Under the pieces are notes generated by a model, which saw only the letters and a program-made list of their open reading frames with translations, had not been told where the DNA came from and searched no databases. A stretch of DNA of 64,000 nucleotides from positions 10,207,420-10,271,419 of the forward strand of contig NC_065420.1 in the NCBI RefSeq assembly GCF_024362695.1, written 5' to 3'. Of this stretch, positions 33,737-44,551 are shown piece after piece. Each line of letters opens with the position of its first letter. The first letter of the stretch is position 1. Origin of the DNA: Pectinophora gossypiella. Taxonomy: Eukaryota; Arthropoda; Insecta; Lepidoptera; Gelechiidae. The position numbers were made by a program, and so were the translations under genes.

Positions 33737-36700
33737 TCATACGCTGGCGCCCAGCAGCCGCTCATCAGCTGAATGCTCCTCGTCTTCGGACCCTGACTTC
33801 TGCTTCTTTATGGACTGGTAACGTACCTAAGAGCGAAAAATACACGTATTTAAAAAAAACATGATACTTCATTGGTATACCTAAGCATAACAGCATCATT
33901 ACAGCACTCGATGCGTTATATGGACGAAGGTTATTGGTTACACGAGAAATAACCTAATTCTATTAGTTTAATCTTAAATTATCGCGTCGCGCTTCCATGC
34001 TACGGCTATTGTTCGTAACAACTTTTATCGCGATAAAACCCTTTGATGTCCGGCAACGCGAATCTGCGCGTTATAGGCACCACCATATTACGATGCTTAA
34101 TGTACCTAATGGCAGTGTAATAAAAACTACTTCATGAGAGCTAGTCTCGCCTCTAGCAAAAATATTATTATTAAGTGATAAGCATTAAGCAGTACTCCTT
34201 TTTGTACCGCATTGCGGTTAGCTAAAGTAAATAAACAACAATTTAAATAATCCAATACCCTATTTCTATACCCTTTATTTGCATGTATAAGCAATGTGAG
34301 AACGGCCAACTGTCGTCTGAGTATCGATGTACTGTACTTATCACATAATGAGCGGGCGACTGGAAATTATAAATTCAACGCAGATCTAGCTTTATATAAG
34401 GAATGCTAAAGAATAGTTTCTACGTCTAATTAAAAAATAATAATAGAACGAATTAAAATAATAAATGCATTTGAAATTTTGGACTGTCCTAAGAACGTGT
34501 TCAAAACATGAAACGAAGTCAAAAAGTAAGATTAATAAAAAAAAGTCGGACATCAGGAGAATCACTGATAACTGTTAAATATTTAGGAATCTGCTCACCG
34601 TCTCTGTCGACTTGGAAATTACAATCCTAATATCTGTGCTATGTGCTATTGGCCAACTGGTAACTGTACTCTACGTCAGCCTCTCTGTCAAGCACATAAT
34701 TAATCCGTATGTTTTTTACTATAGCTAGTCAAGTCGAATATAAGCAGATAACCAACAAATTATAGGAGATTGGTGTTTAATTTAACAGACACGAAGTACA
34801 TTTTTATTTTAGTGAGACTTGAAGCTCTAAAATCGTTTTATCTTTCGCTTATGACAACTCCAAGACAAATGTCAAATTAAAATAAAGTTCGAACTTGCCA
34901 GTGGCCGATTCGGGCAACCACCTACTTAATTTGACAGGACTAAAACTAGCTCCATCTCTTTCTTGCACGTATTTCAAATGAAGGACGGCACTAGTTTAAG
35001 AGCTGTCAAACTAAAATTAGGTTAAGTGTGTGTCCGCCCGAATAGGCAACAGGGGGTGAGGTAAACGTAGTTTAGCCGCTGGTGGGGAGCGGAGAGTTGC
35101 CGTTCTATACGTACTTAGTATTATTCTTTATTCTATGCATATACCAGACTTAACCTGACCCAATTATAGCTAGGTCACAACCCCTTAATTCTTAGGGGGA
35201 AATCGAAGATTCCTTTTGTCTCCTTGAGAATGACTAATGCGCCATATGTATAAAAAGAAGGTTTTTCTTATGGGAGATCAGTCACCTGTGCATCGGCCTG
35301 TGCACCATGCAGCCTAGTTTGAGAACCAAGCAGATGCTTTCAAGGAGGTTTTGTAGTTCGGAATAAAATCCACGTCAGTAACATAGAAAAAAATATAACG
35401 GTAATCTTCACACTTCTTGGTAACGGTTTCTGTACCCCTAATAAGGTAGCATGATTAGAGTGACGTATGTCTCGTCTCTTTCACACTAGGCTGTACTCTA
35501 TATTTTCGTCCCACTGTTATACACCCCTGTCCCACTGTTATGCTACTTATGCTAGAGCGAAATAGAGCTGATGTTGTTTCTTTAAACTCACCTTCGTTTT
35601 AATTTTGCTGCTCACTCCCCTTGGGTGATACATCAAGAAGTTGTCGGTCACCCAGAATATTAAAATCTGAAAAAGGAAAACATTTTTTAAACATAAAATC
35701 CGCGAATACTTTTATATTGATAAGTAATTATTTAACTTTATTTTTTAACTTGACATTTTACGTTAGGAATTACCGTTTAGCCCTAATCATAAGCGTTAGT
35801 TAAGGGGGGTTAAAATGGCGACATCGAAGCAATTCATCTAAGAAAGCAATATTGCTATTTGACATTTGTTTGCATTGCGCACTTACTTTTATTTTTTTAT
35901 ATGCGCAAATGTCAAATTGCAACATTGCTTTCTTAGATGAATTGCTTCGATGTGGCCATTTTAACCCCCCTGTACGCAAATATTACAGACTGAATAAAAA
36001 TATAATTATTTTTCAACAGATGCGCAACTTTAATAAACGACACTAGGAAAAATATGCGTCAGTTTAGTCCATTGCATTATTGGCACATATTGACACAAGT
36101 GGCCTACTTACCAATTTATAATAATAAAAGAAAACCAAATTTAACAAGACGTTCTTATCCTATCCGAGTATGACGGATAGTAGAAAATTCCTTGAAGATA
36201 TCGGATGACAAGAAAACGTTCAGTACGATCTACTCTGAACCGGTGTGCGTGTATGACACGACTGATTAATGTGGAGGAAGCAAGAGAAGTGTCGGGATCA
36301 AAGCAAATGGAATTACATAGTCTCTGCTTACCCCAGTGGGAAAAAGGTGTGAGTTTATGTGTACGTATGTATGTATATCGGATCATCATCAGCCTATTAC
36401 CGTCCCCACTGCTGGGGCACGGGCCTTCACTATGGATGGGTAGATCGGGCCTTAAACCATCACGCGGGCCCAGTGCGGATTGATTGATTAACGACTGTCA
36501 ATGCAGCCGGGACCAACGGCTTAACGTGCCTTCCGAAGCACGGAGGAGCTCGAGATGAAAACTTTTTTTTTGTGATTACCCATCCTATGACCGGCCTTTG
36601 CGAAAGTTGCTTAACTTCAACAATCGCACACCGAGCGCGTTTACCGCTGTGCCACCGAGCCCCTCTATGTATATCGGATGTCGTGCTTAAATTACCATAC

Positions 36701-39700
36701 AAATAGATCTACGGCTATTTTGAATCCGTCATTTGGCGGGTATCATGAGGTCGATTACTATCCGCCAACCCTAACACCAGAATCCTGGACTAATACGTAT
36801 ATCGTTATAACATACACATGTATCTTACTAAGTTTAAAACTTACTAAGTAATGATCCAGAAGTGCATAATTTAAGATTAATTAGCCGACTAGTCTAAATT
36901 GTCAAGCCGCTGGAACACGTCGAAAGGTCAATCTGAAGACAGATTTTAATTATACGTACTCTTAACATACCATAAAATTACTTATCATCGCGTGGCACTG
37001 CGCAAGTTTTATTATTTTATCTGACGCGACTGCGCAATTATTGTTCAGTCTGATAGCAGACTTTAATGTATACAGATTAAACTCTGATGCATTGCGGTAT
37101 TTTTCATATATTATGTACACACCATCTAATTTTATTTTAAGTAATACCTGTCATTTTCTTACCCGCCGAAAAGGAAAGGGACGGTTATCTATAGGCATAA
37201 AGTTTATGGAACACTTGTCAATTTCAGGTCTCTTCAAAAATGTTATATTGGCCAATAACTAATTAATTTGACAGCACACGTCAAACGGATTGCATATGAG
37301 CGAGATGCTTATTTTATTCGCCTGGGTTATTTTTTCATTCTAAAATTAACAGTTGTCAATCATCCGTCCCTTTCTTTTTTGGCGGATAAGAAAGTGACGG
37401 GTATAACTTAAAATTAGGTGTCTGCGGGAATCGGGGCCATTGTAAAATTATATTTCTCATACTGCGTTATTGATAATTATTAACACTTCTAGGCTGGACT
37501 CGGAGCGACTAGACACACGATCAACTGCTTAAAATCGACTGAGGGATCTTCTTCTATCGAGTGGGTTGTGAGGTGAATTACCAACCTCACCAACCCTGGT
37601 GTCAGGGTTATTATTGAGCCGCCGAAGGCCCCTGACATGGCTCATGTAACGACTACTTACTTACATCAGTAAGTAGTAACCGGGACCAACGGCTTAACGT
37701 GCCTTTTGAAGCACGGAGGGGCTTGAGATGAAAACTTTTTTTTTGTGGTCACCCATCCTATGACCGGCCTTTGCGAAAGTTGCTTAACTTCAACAATCGC
37801 AGACCGAGCGCGTTAACCGCTACGCCGTCGAGCTCCTCACAAAAGAAACATAAAATTGTAACTATCATAACTCGATATCTGTTGGTTTTCTAGTAAACAC
37901 ATAACTGATAAGCGTAGTGAACTCACAATGGAACGACCATTTGCGTTGCGTAAGACTAGAATAATTAGGTGACTGGTCTCATATCTAAATATATAAAAGG
38001 ATAAACTGACTGACTGACATATCAACGCACGGCCTAAACGGCTAAACGTAGGCACTTGAAATTTGGAAGGGACGTAGCTTAGGTACCGTTGAGGTGCACT
38101 AAGAAAGGAATTTCCGAAATTCCCACGGGAACGGGAATTAGCGGGAAAAAACTTTTGTATGAAAAAAAGCATTCTCATCTCTGAATTCCAGACGAAAGCT
38201 TATAGGTACTTCAGGGTTAGCCTCCTCTGATCGTACATACAAACATAAACTCACGCCTATTTTCTAAATAATCATAAACTAATAATCTAAAAATTAATAA
38301 CAATTCATTATTTAACTGAGCTACCTATACTATAACCTCATTAAATTATTTTTTTTAACCTTTCTCCCACACACACAAAGATCTCTCTTTTATAACACGC
38401 CACGCGGACGAAAACGCGGGCAAAAGCTAGTGGTATAATATAGCTAAACAATAAAGACAAATAACAAGGAAAATATGACTAATTGATAGTAACATTAAGG
38501 TCAATAGTCCATTTTATAATGACCTCTTTGGTTCAGTGGATGAGCGTTACGTTCACGATCCGGATTCGAATCCCGGTGGGGACATATCACAAAAATCCAA
38601 TCTAAAACTAATATCCGGTGCCAGAATTGCACCAATGAGGTATTAATTTCACTAATACAGTTGGCTCGACCATTATAGACGGCGATACGGCTCACCACAT
38701 ATCACGTTGGTCTAACAGAAAACTCGGTGAGGTGTGGGTACTTAGTTCATCCTGTGATGAACGTACCTCTGGCTACCCCAATTAGGATATAGCCGTGAGC
38801 TTATATTATGCATGTTTCTTCACTCACTAATTTAAGAGCCACGCTCTTGTCGGTGGAGCATTTTACATGCTACTTTTTTAGGGGAAAATAGGGCAGTGAT
38901 TTCCCTCTTGCGTTCCGCCCCGCAGTACTCTGACGCGTGGGTTTGTTTGTATGATTCTTGATTATGATTCTTGAGACTTTTTTTAGATTTTCTGCAGGTG
39001 AGCCCTTTCACCCGGTACAAAATTAAAGAATTGACGACAGACTTTGTTGTTTATACATTGTTTTAAGTTTACGCGGTTATTGGTGCTAATTCCTGTAAAT
39101 ACCATCTAATTTTATTTTAAGTTATATCTGTCATTTTCTTATCCGCCGAAAAGGAAAGGGACGGGTAATCGACAAGCATAAAATTTATGGAACACACGTC
39201 AATTTTAAGCACAAATCTAAACCAACCGTCTAAAAATTTTACGTCAGTCAATAACCCGACACAGTTAAGTAGACAGCACGTCAAACGGATTGCATACCAG
39301 GGACGTACCTTTTGATTCGCCCGGGTTATTCATTCATTTACTCATTCTTCCTAAAATTAAGAGCTGTGAATCATCCGTCCCTTTCCTTTTCGACGGATAT
39401 GAAAATGACGGATATAACTTAAAATAAAATTAGGCGGTGTCTGCAGGAATCGGGGCCAATATCATAATTAAAACACATAATAACGGGTTCTTACCGCGTT
39501 TAAAATGGGGATATGAGTAATCATTTAATTAGGCCTAAAGGTGCCCAGTCTTTACGACGATTAGTAGCCAATATAGTCGTGACCTTATGTAATGTTACTC
39601 ACATTAACAAAGAAAGGTATGATGAGCATGACGACAGCGAGCTCCAACCGCGGGTCGGAGACGGGCGACAAGCGCAGCGTGGACAACACGTCGACCACTG

Positions 39701-42700
39701 GCGGCAGCCGCAGCACCAGCGCCAACAAAGACTTGGCGAACGTCGCCAGCGCTGCATACAGCACGCACTGGCAGATCCACGCCGCGCACTGCGGGGGCTT
39801 GCCTGTAACACATTAATAATACAGGGTGTTAGTGACATCGTAACGAATACTAAGGGGGATGATTCAGACCATGATTCTGAGTTGATATCAAGTGGAATTT
39901 TCCGTCGGAAATATCATGTTTTTTTTTTTTTTTTTTAATTCTTTTTAATTCTATACTTTTGCGGTACCCTGTATACAGGTGTTAGTGACACCGTACCGAA
40001 CAATGAGGGGGATGATTCAGCTCATGTTTCTAATGTTTTATTTCAGGATAACCAACAGTTATAAAAAAATCAGTAGGTAAACAAAATAGTCATATCAATA
40101 GAAAACTAATTACAGATTTCCACTGATGATCTTATAATAATTAATATGATATTAGTGAGCTGTGACAGGCAAATTAAGTTAGAAGAGAAAAGATCGGTTA
40201 ACCCATATGTACGCGTTTGTGTGCATTGAGCCTTACAATGATTTGCCATAGAAAACTAACGGAAGAAAAACAAAACAATACTTAAATATAACATAACTTT
40301 AATGTATTTACTGACAAATTAAGAAGAAATCAATCAAATATCCAATGCAAGGAATTGCGTCGTGTATTAAGTAGGTTGAAGATTAATTATGAAACTTACT
40401 AGATTACTAAATAAAGACAGATCTAAAACTAACTTTAAGTAACTTATTTATGAATTTTAATAAAAAAAACGTAATAAGTCCGACATTTATCACGTTTTCT
40501 ATGACGTCACAGTGAGCTTTTTCATACAAATTCTATATTCTATTCGTGTTTTGAAGTTTAGTAAAAAGTAACTGATTTGACTAGTTGGAAACTACCCTAT
40601 TATGATGAAATGGAAAGAGACGGAAAATCTACACATCTTTGTATTTAACTAGACAAGACAAGGAGTCGGAGCTTTAGAAAAGAACCATAAAACCATTATC
40701 TTAAGGGTCCTTTTTTGTGTTCTTTTATCTAAAACACGCATAATGGGTGACTAAATGCGGAAAATAGAGCCCACTAACATACCATACCACCATTATCTTA
40801 AAATTACAAGAATGTTCTTCAATATGATTCAATACTTATCATATTCTCTAAAATTTATCTTAAATTTACAATAATGTTCTTCAATACTTTCCATATTCAC
40901 CAAAATTTATCTTAAATTTACAATAATGTTTATCAATATCATTCAATACTTACCATATTCACCAAAATTTATCTTAAAGTTACAATAAAGTTCTTCAATA
41001 TCATTCAATACTTACCATATTCACCAAAATTGATAAGCGGTATATCATAATTCCGGGCACAGTACTGTGCTAGCCTGATTCCCGCCCATATGATCAGCAG
41101 ACCCAGAGTCGAGTCTAACATGAAGTTCACTATGTACCTGGAAGATAAATTATTAAGTTATTTAAACTTACCAATTGTTCCTTTAAAGGATGGCTACGCA
41201 CCTCATTTGAGGCGTAATTATCAAATGAAATGGGGAAGACAAAATAAAAGATGGAAAGACAACCTTCCAAAAAGCTGGTGAAGAGCGGCTAAAGAACGCC
41301 ACATTCGGAAAAGCCTAGAGGAGGCCTATATCCTAGGACAGTCTGACGAGAAGGGTGTCGATTTTGCTCACATCAGCTAATCATTAGATTTCAGTAAATA
41401 ATAATAGAAGGTAATGTAAAAGTCAGTGAGTACAGGCTATTTTAATTTTTATTAATCTATTTATTTTCATCAAATCACAAATACACTTTATTGCACACTT
41501 ACAAACATTTAGCAAAAGTAAAGGCGGGCAGCCTTATTGCTCTGAACCAATTAATTCCAGGCAACCACTACCATAAAATCAGCCATAAAAAGACTTGGTA
41601 CCAGGATAGTGCAACAACAATGGTTAAAGGGTAATAAAAGTAGTTTTAGATAATAAACAGCGATATAGTTATTATAATATACTAAATCTGTCATCCGGGA
41701 CTTCATTCGCGTGAAATGAAATACCTATGTCTATTATCAAAACTACAGAAGTTCCATACAAACTTTGCCACTGCTTTCTACCCCCTTAGAGGTTGCATTT
41801 CGTAAAATCCCGTCTTAGTGAGCACCTACATCCTTACAGGAACCCCCCCATGAAAATTTTACACTGCCAGTTCTTGTAGTTTCTGAGAGTGAGGGAGTCA
41901 CTATACATACATACTTTAAAGTCACCATACATGTATAATCTATTAGTAATTCTCTTCTTGTTTTTAATGAGACTTGTAAGGTCAATGACCAACCTCATTA
42001 TCTCTGGTGCCAGTGTTACAATTAACCCTGATATAAAACTCATGTAACAACTACTTATTTACTTAAGTAAATGTGATGAATACCCAGGACCAACTGCTTT
42101 ACATACCCTTTGAAGCACACAACATCTTTCGACAATCAGGTTATCAGCCTGCAACGTCCTCACTAAATAGAGATCAGAAAGCGATTTTTAGATATGTCTG
42201 CACAAATATTCGAACACAGGACCTCCAGATCAAGAGACCAACACTCTAACCATTAGACCATGAAAGATATTGTATATCTCTGCTTGTCTCTATCTTTTCT
42301 ATATTGGTTTTCAATATGCAGCATGGTAACCAAATGCAATCTACTTTTTTTATTTACTTTGCATTCCCTAAACACTTTTTTATCTATTTCTTATTCCACT
42401 CTTTTGTAGGAAACAAAATAGAGATCTCATCACTTTAAAGTTTTAAACCACTATTGTTGACCAATCCAATGAAATAAAACATATATTTTTTTTATTAAAC
42501 TATTTTATCCATTTTTAATGACAGCAACTTCTCTTTAAGATAATATTTTCCCAACTCACCAAGTGCATGGGTTTCCTGTGAGGTGTGGAGACAGCCATAC
42601 ATTGGCTGCGTGTATGATGAGAGCCCCCAGGCCCTGCTTGGATGTGTCGTAAAACCAGATGAGCCATGGCCTTCTAGCATATCGTGGCTCACAGAATCTT

Positions 42701-43248
42701 TTACCTGAATATGCAACATTACTACATAACTTATAAAATAGCAGTTAAACTTTAACTATAAAAGTACATGATATGCAAAACTTTCTAAAGTTTCGTCAAT
42801 GTTATACTTGTTGAACATTTCATATTCATTAATAAATGATGCTTAATTTGCAAATATGGCACCCTTTATAAGCTATAGCGAACCTGAAAAACTATTGCGT
42901 CAATTAGAAGGAAATCATACCACACATTTTATCATCATGTTTACATAGTCATACATACCTATTTTTAGATACAAGCATTTTAACTTTAAACTTCTTTACA
43001 TAAGTACATTATTTTTAATTTTCATTATATATTGTGACTGCAGCGAGGTAGAAACCCTGCAAGTGTTGGTCAATCGTGGAAAACCTTGAACTGTATAACT
43101 TCCATACAGTTTCAACACCTTACTTACCTATTAAGCAAGTGAAAGCCAAGAATGCCAGAAGGAACTGCATAAACCAGCCATAGGTATCAGTCAGGGCATC
43201 CTTCGAGCAATGCAGCTCAGACCATATAAATTCAGAACTGTTATTCAT
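33737..43248 (-). CDS. STIMATE: STIMATE / TMEM110 orthologue, ER store-operated calcium-entry regulator
   Basis: Six minus-strand exons, all GT-AG and in phase: 43248-43128, 42704-42560, 41137-41016, 39802-39603, 35666-35592, 33826-33737, encoding 250 residues. Family hallmarks in order: first membrane helix GWFMQFLLAFLAFTCLIG, then KRFCEPRYARRPWLIWFYDTSKQ, GLGALIIHAANV, helix VNFMLDSTLGLLIIWAG, NFGEYGKPPQCAAWICQC, PRLELAVVMLIIPFFVNIL and FWVTDNFLM. The cytosolic tail ends SADERLLGASV, with a dileucine-like DERLL. In vertebrates this ER multipass protein promotes STIM-Orai coupling at ER-plasma-membrane junctions; that role is carried over by family. The tail is shorter than the human one. 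Intron 4 spans 3.9 kb and holds several MITEs, a SINE and a Helitron-like element. The exon 3 donor and exon 4 acceptor are both bordered by repeats. Confidence 0.93.
35804..35970. mobile_element. Palindromic MITE with GGGGGGTTAAAATGG ends
   Basis: Inverted ends GGGGGGTTAAAATGGC and GCCATTTTAACCCCCC, with arms of about 75 bp carrying GAAGCAATTCATCTAAGAAAG. A partial relative lies at 31090-31140. It is in STIMATE intron 4. Confidence 0.85.
36370..36489 (-). mobile_element. RTE-type LINE 3' tail
   Basis: CATCATCAGCCTATTACCGT, CCCACTGCTGGGGCACGGG and CGGGCCTTAAACCATCACG form an inverted 3' untranslated segment of a type common in insect RTE elements. It abuts the inverted SINE at 36490-36665. 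Confidence 0.6.
36490..36665 (-). mobile_element. SINE with tRNA-like and 5S-like head, copy 1
   Basis: The minus-strand head has GGTGGCACAGCGGTAAACGC and then a segment at 36573-36620 that reads like the internal promoter part of 5S rRNA (GAAGTTAAGCAAC, GGATGGGTAATCAC). The body carries AAGGCACGTTAAGCCG. Confidence 0.65.
37117..37440. mobile_element. AAAGGGACGG-family MITE, copy 4 (inverted)
   Basis: Starts within the terminal repeat (ACACCATCTAATTTTATTTT) and ends TCTGCGGGAATCGGGGCCA. Opposite orientation to copies 1-3. Confidence 0.8.
37560..37836 (-). mobile_element. SINE with tRNA-like and 5S-like head, copy 2
   Basis: On the minus strand, GCTCGACGGCGTAGCGGTTAA is followed by the 5S-like segment at 37746-37792 (GAAGTTAAGCAACTTTCGC and GGATGGGTGACCAC), an A-run, and the body to CAACCCTGGTGTCAGG inverse. 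This is the fullest copy in the window. Confidence 0.75.
37976..38430 (+). mobile_element. Non-autonomous Helitron-like element
   Basis: Near the 5' end it has CTAAATATATAAAAGGATAA and GACTGACTGACATATCAACG. The body has GGCACTTGAAATTTGG and GAAATTCCCACGGGAACGGG. The 3' end, CACGCGGACGAAAACGCGGG, forms a hairpin before GCTAG|T. The CTAG terminus after a hairpin is the Helitron signature, and these phrases are widespread in moth genomes. It is in STIMATE intron 4. Confidence 0.7.
38511..38815 (+). mobile_element. tRNA-headed SINE, fuller copy
   Basis: A-box-like TGGTTCAGTGGATGAGC and B-box-like GGATTCGAATCCC, then GACGGCGATACGGCTCACC and ATATAGCCGTGAGCTTAT. Related copies are at 383-560, 9825-9940, 13275-13500 and 44990-45065; the head is also at 49650-49745. 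Confidence 0.75.
39081..39458. mobile_element. AAAGGGACGG-family MITE, copy 5 (inverted)
   Basis: Complete element from TGGTGCTAATTCCTG to GGAATCGGGGCCA, opposite in orientation to copy 1. It ends 145 bases from the STIMATE exon 4 donor. Confidence 0.85.
39821..40030. mobile_element. One and a half ACAGGGTGT-family MITEs abutting STIMATE exon 4
   Basis: A full copy (39821 to about 39975) runs into the left half of a second (ACAGGTGTTAGTGACACCG). The first terminal repeat starts only 16 bases before the exon 4 acceptor dinucleotide (39803-39804, minus strand). Confidence 0.8.
40795..41032. repeat. Tandem repeat of about 52-68 bp copying the STIMATE exon 3 donor
   Basis: Four units with ATCTTAAATTTACAATAA and CATATTCACCAAAATT. 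The rightmost unit overlaps the last bases of STIMATE exon 3 and its donor at 41010-41015. The copy at 40948-40953 retains the same donor hexamer; the two further copies read GAAAGT and ATAAGT on the minus strand. Confidence 0.85.
41180..41400 (+). mobile_element. RTE-type LINE ORF end, fragment
   Basis: Reading GRQNKRWKDNLPKSW, a stop, then AKERHIRKSLEEAYILGQ. This resembles the conserved end of RTE/other non-LTR ORF2 proteins, RW-D-L ... W. It is a decayed fragment inside STIMATE intron 2. Confidence 0.55.
41985..42270 (-). mobile_element. SINE, inverted, in STIMATE intron 2
   Basis: The tRNA-like head on the minus strand has TGGTCTAATGGTTAGAG and GGTCCTGTGTTCGAATA. The body shares CCTGATTGTCGAAAG and an AAGCAGTTGGTCC phrase with the other SINEs here. 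Confidence 0.6.
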
Positions 43249-44330
43249 TTTTCATTTCCATTTAGGGGTTATCCGACTAAAGTACATATATATCACATAA
43301 CTTTTCACTAATTATAATATAAAAACGACATTTGAGACGATTTTAAAAGTGATTTTCAAAAGCAACTATAAGTAATATCGAATAATCTACAAAATTATCA
43401 AATAAATACAAGTCTCAAAAATATACGAAATTTGCAATTTCTTGATTGACATTTTACTTTTTTTCCGAAAAAAACTGACAGGCAATCTGCTGACAGCAAA
43501 TGCAGCAAATATGACATTGACATTGAAAATGGTAGAATTAGGTAGAATTAAAATGCAACTGCGATAACTTCCAAATACTTCCAATTCCAAAAGAAGAGCT
43601 TTGCTTGGCATTTGATGCTGCTGATAATAAACAATATTATTATTATAATAATAGAGGCACTAAAAATATTTTTACGTCAAGTGAATACAAAGAGTTTAAC
43701 GGGGCTCTGTCATGCCTTTCTTTTGTCTCATTCGCATTAAGCGATGACTATGTATTATATCCCTGTGGTGCTACTGATGTACTATAATGATCATATCAGT
43801 TTTTACAAGGTATATAAATTGTTCAATACATAACTGCCAATAGCCGAGGTTTTTCTTGTAGCTTCTTTTCCCCTGCTATACAGGTTGTGGGAAGCTGCAG
43901 TAGTTTTAGGCGGATGAGACGTTCGTTATCTAATAATTGACGATTCAAAGTGTAACTATGTTACTTATTGAATAAAGATATTTTTGAATTTTCCGTAGCA
44001 TGTTGCACAGCACACATATCGCTGCGTTAAATGTACTAACCTCGCGTTTAACTCTATGCGTTTGCCATGTTACGGCTGCTGAACTTGCCTATCCATATTA
44101 TTTCTAATCTTATTATTATACTGTAAACATTTTTATTGCATGATTATTGTTTGTACAAGCAAAAAGATTCCAAAGATGACTTACCTTATTCCAATTCCAA
44201 TATTTCCAAAAATAAAAGCTTTCAAAAAATTTCAATCTAAATTTAGAAATAAAATTACAATTAGCAATATGAATATAAGATTTATATTTAAATAAGTCTT
44301 CTCTAGTATTTTCCAAATATTTTTAGTTGG
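43249..44330. other. STIMATE 5' flank and intergenic DNA
   Basis: No coding exon is recognised. 43845-43990 (AGTTTTAGGCGGATGAGACG ... TTGAATAAAGATATTTTTGA) is a repeat with a second copy at 60605-60810. STIMATE transcription should start a little above 43248; no TATA box stands out. Confidence 0.4.
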
Positions 44331-44339
44331 TTCGTTGCT

Positions 44340-44551
44340 GTGCGTTCGTGCGTGTGGTAAATTATGGTAACTTTTTAGAAAATCTACCTAACAAATATTT
44401 CTTGCATACGCCATTGCCGCCATTTTTTTATCGTTTTCATGTCGTTTTCTGCTGATTCGCAATTTTATTTTGTTTAATCAAATAAAACGTATTTTCGTTC
44501 ACACGGAAGGTTTTTGTTCCGTACATAATAAATCTTGCATTACATACACAG
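44340..44551 (+). other. Possible 5' non-coding exon with a strong donor
   Basis: The sequence includes GCCATTGCCGCCATTTTTTT and ends CATTACATACACAG|GTAAGTG, a near-perfect donor, with no long reading frame. It could be the first exon of hnRNP K, whose coding begins 15.5 kb downstream behind acceptors at 60029-60030 or 60085-60086. No sequence joins them directly, so this is an inference. Confidence 0.3.

Noticed and set aside
37746..37792. 5S rRNA gene fragment
   Set aside because: Only the internal segment resembles 5S rRNA, and it recurs inside a SINE family, so it is not an rRNA gene.
39513..39938. Plus-strand and other-frame open frames of 69-141 residues
   Set aside because: They are shadows of STIMATE exon 4, which is fixed on the minus strand by splice phase and family match.
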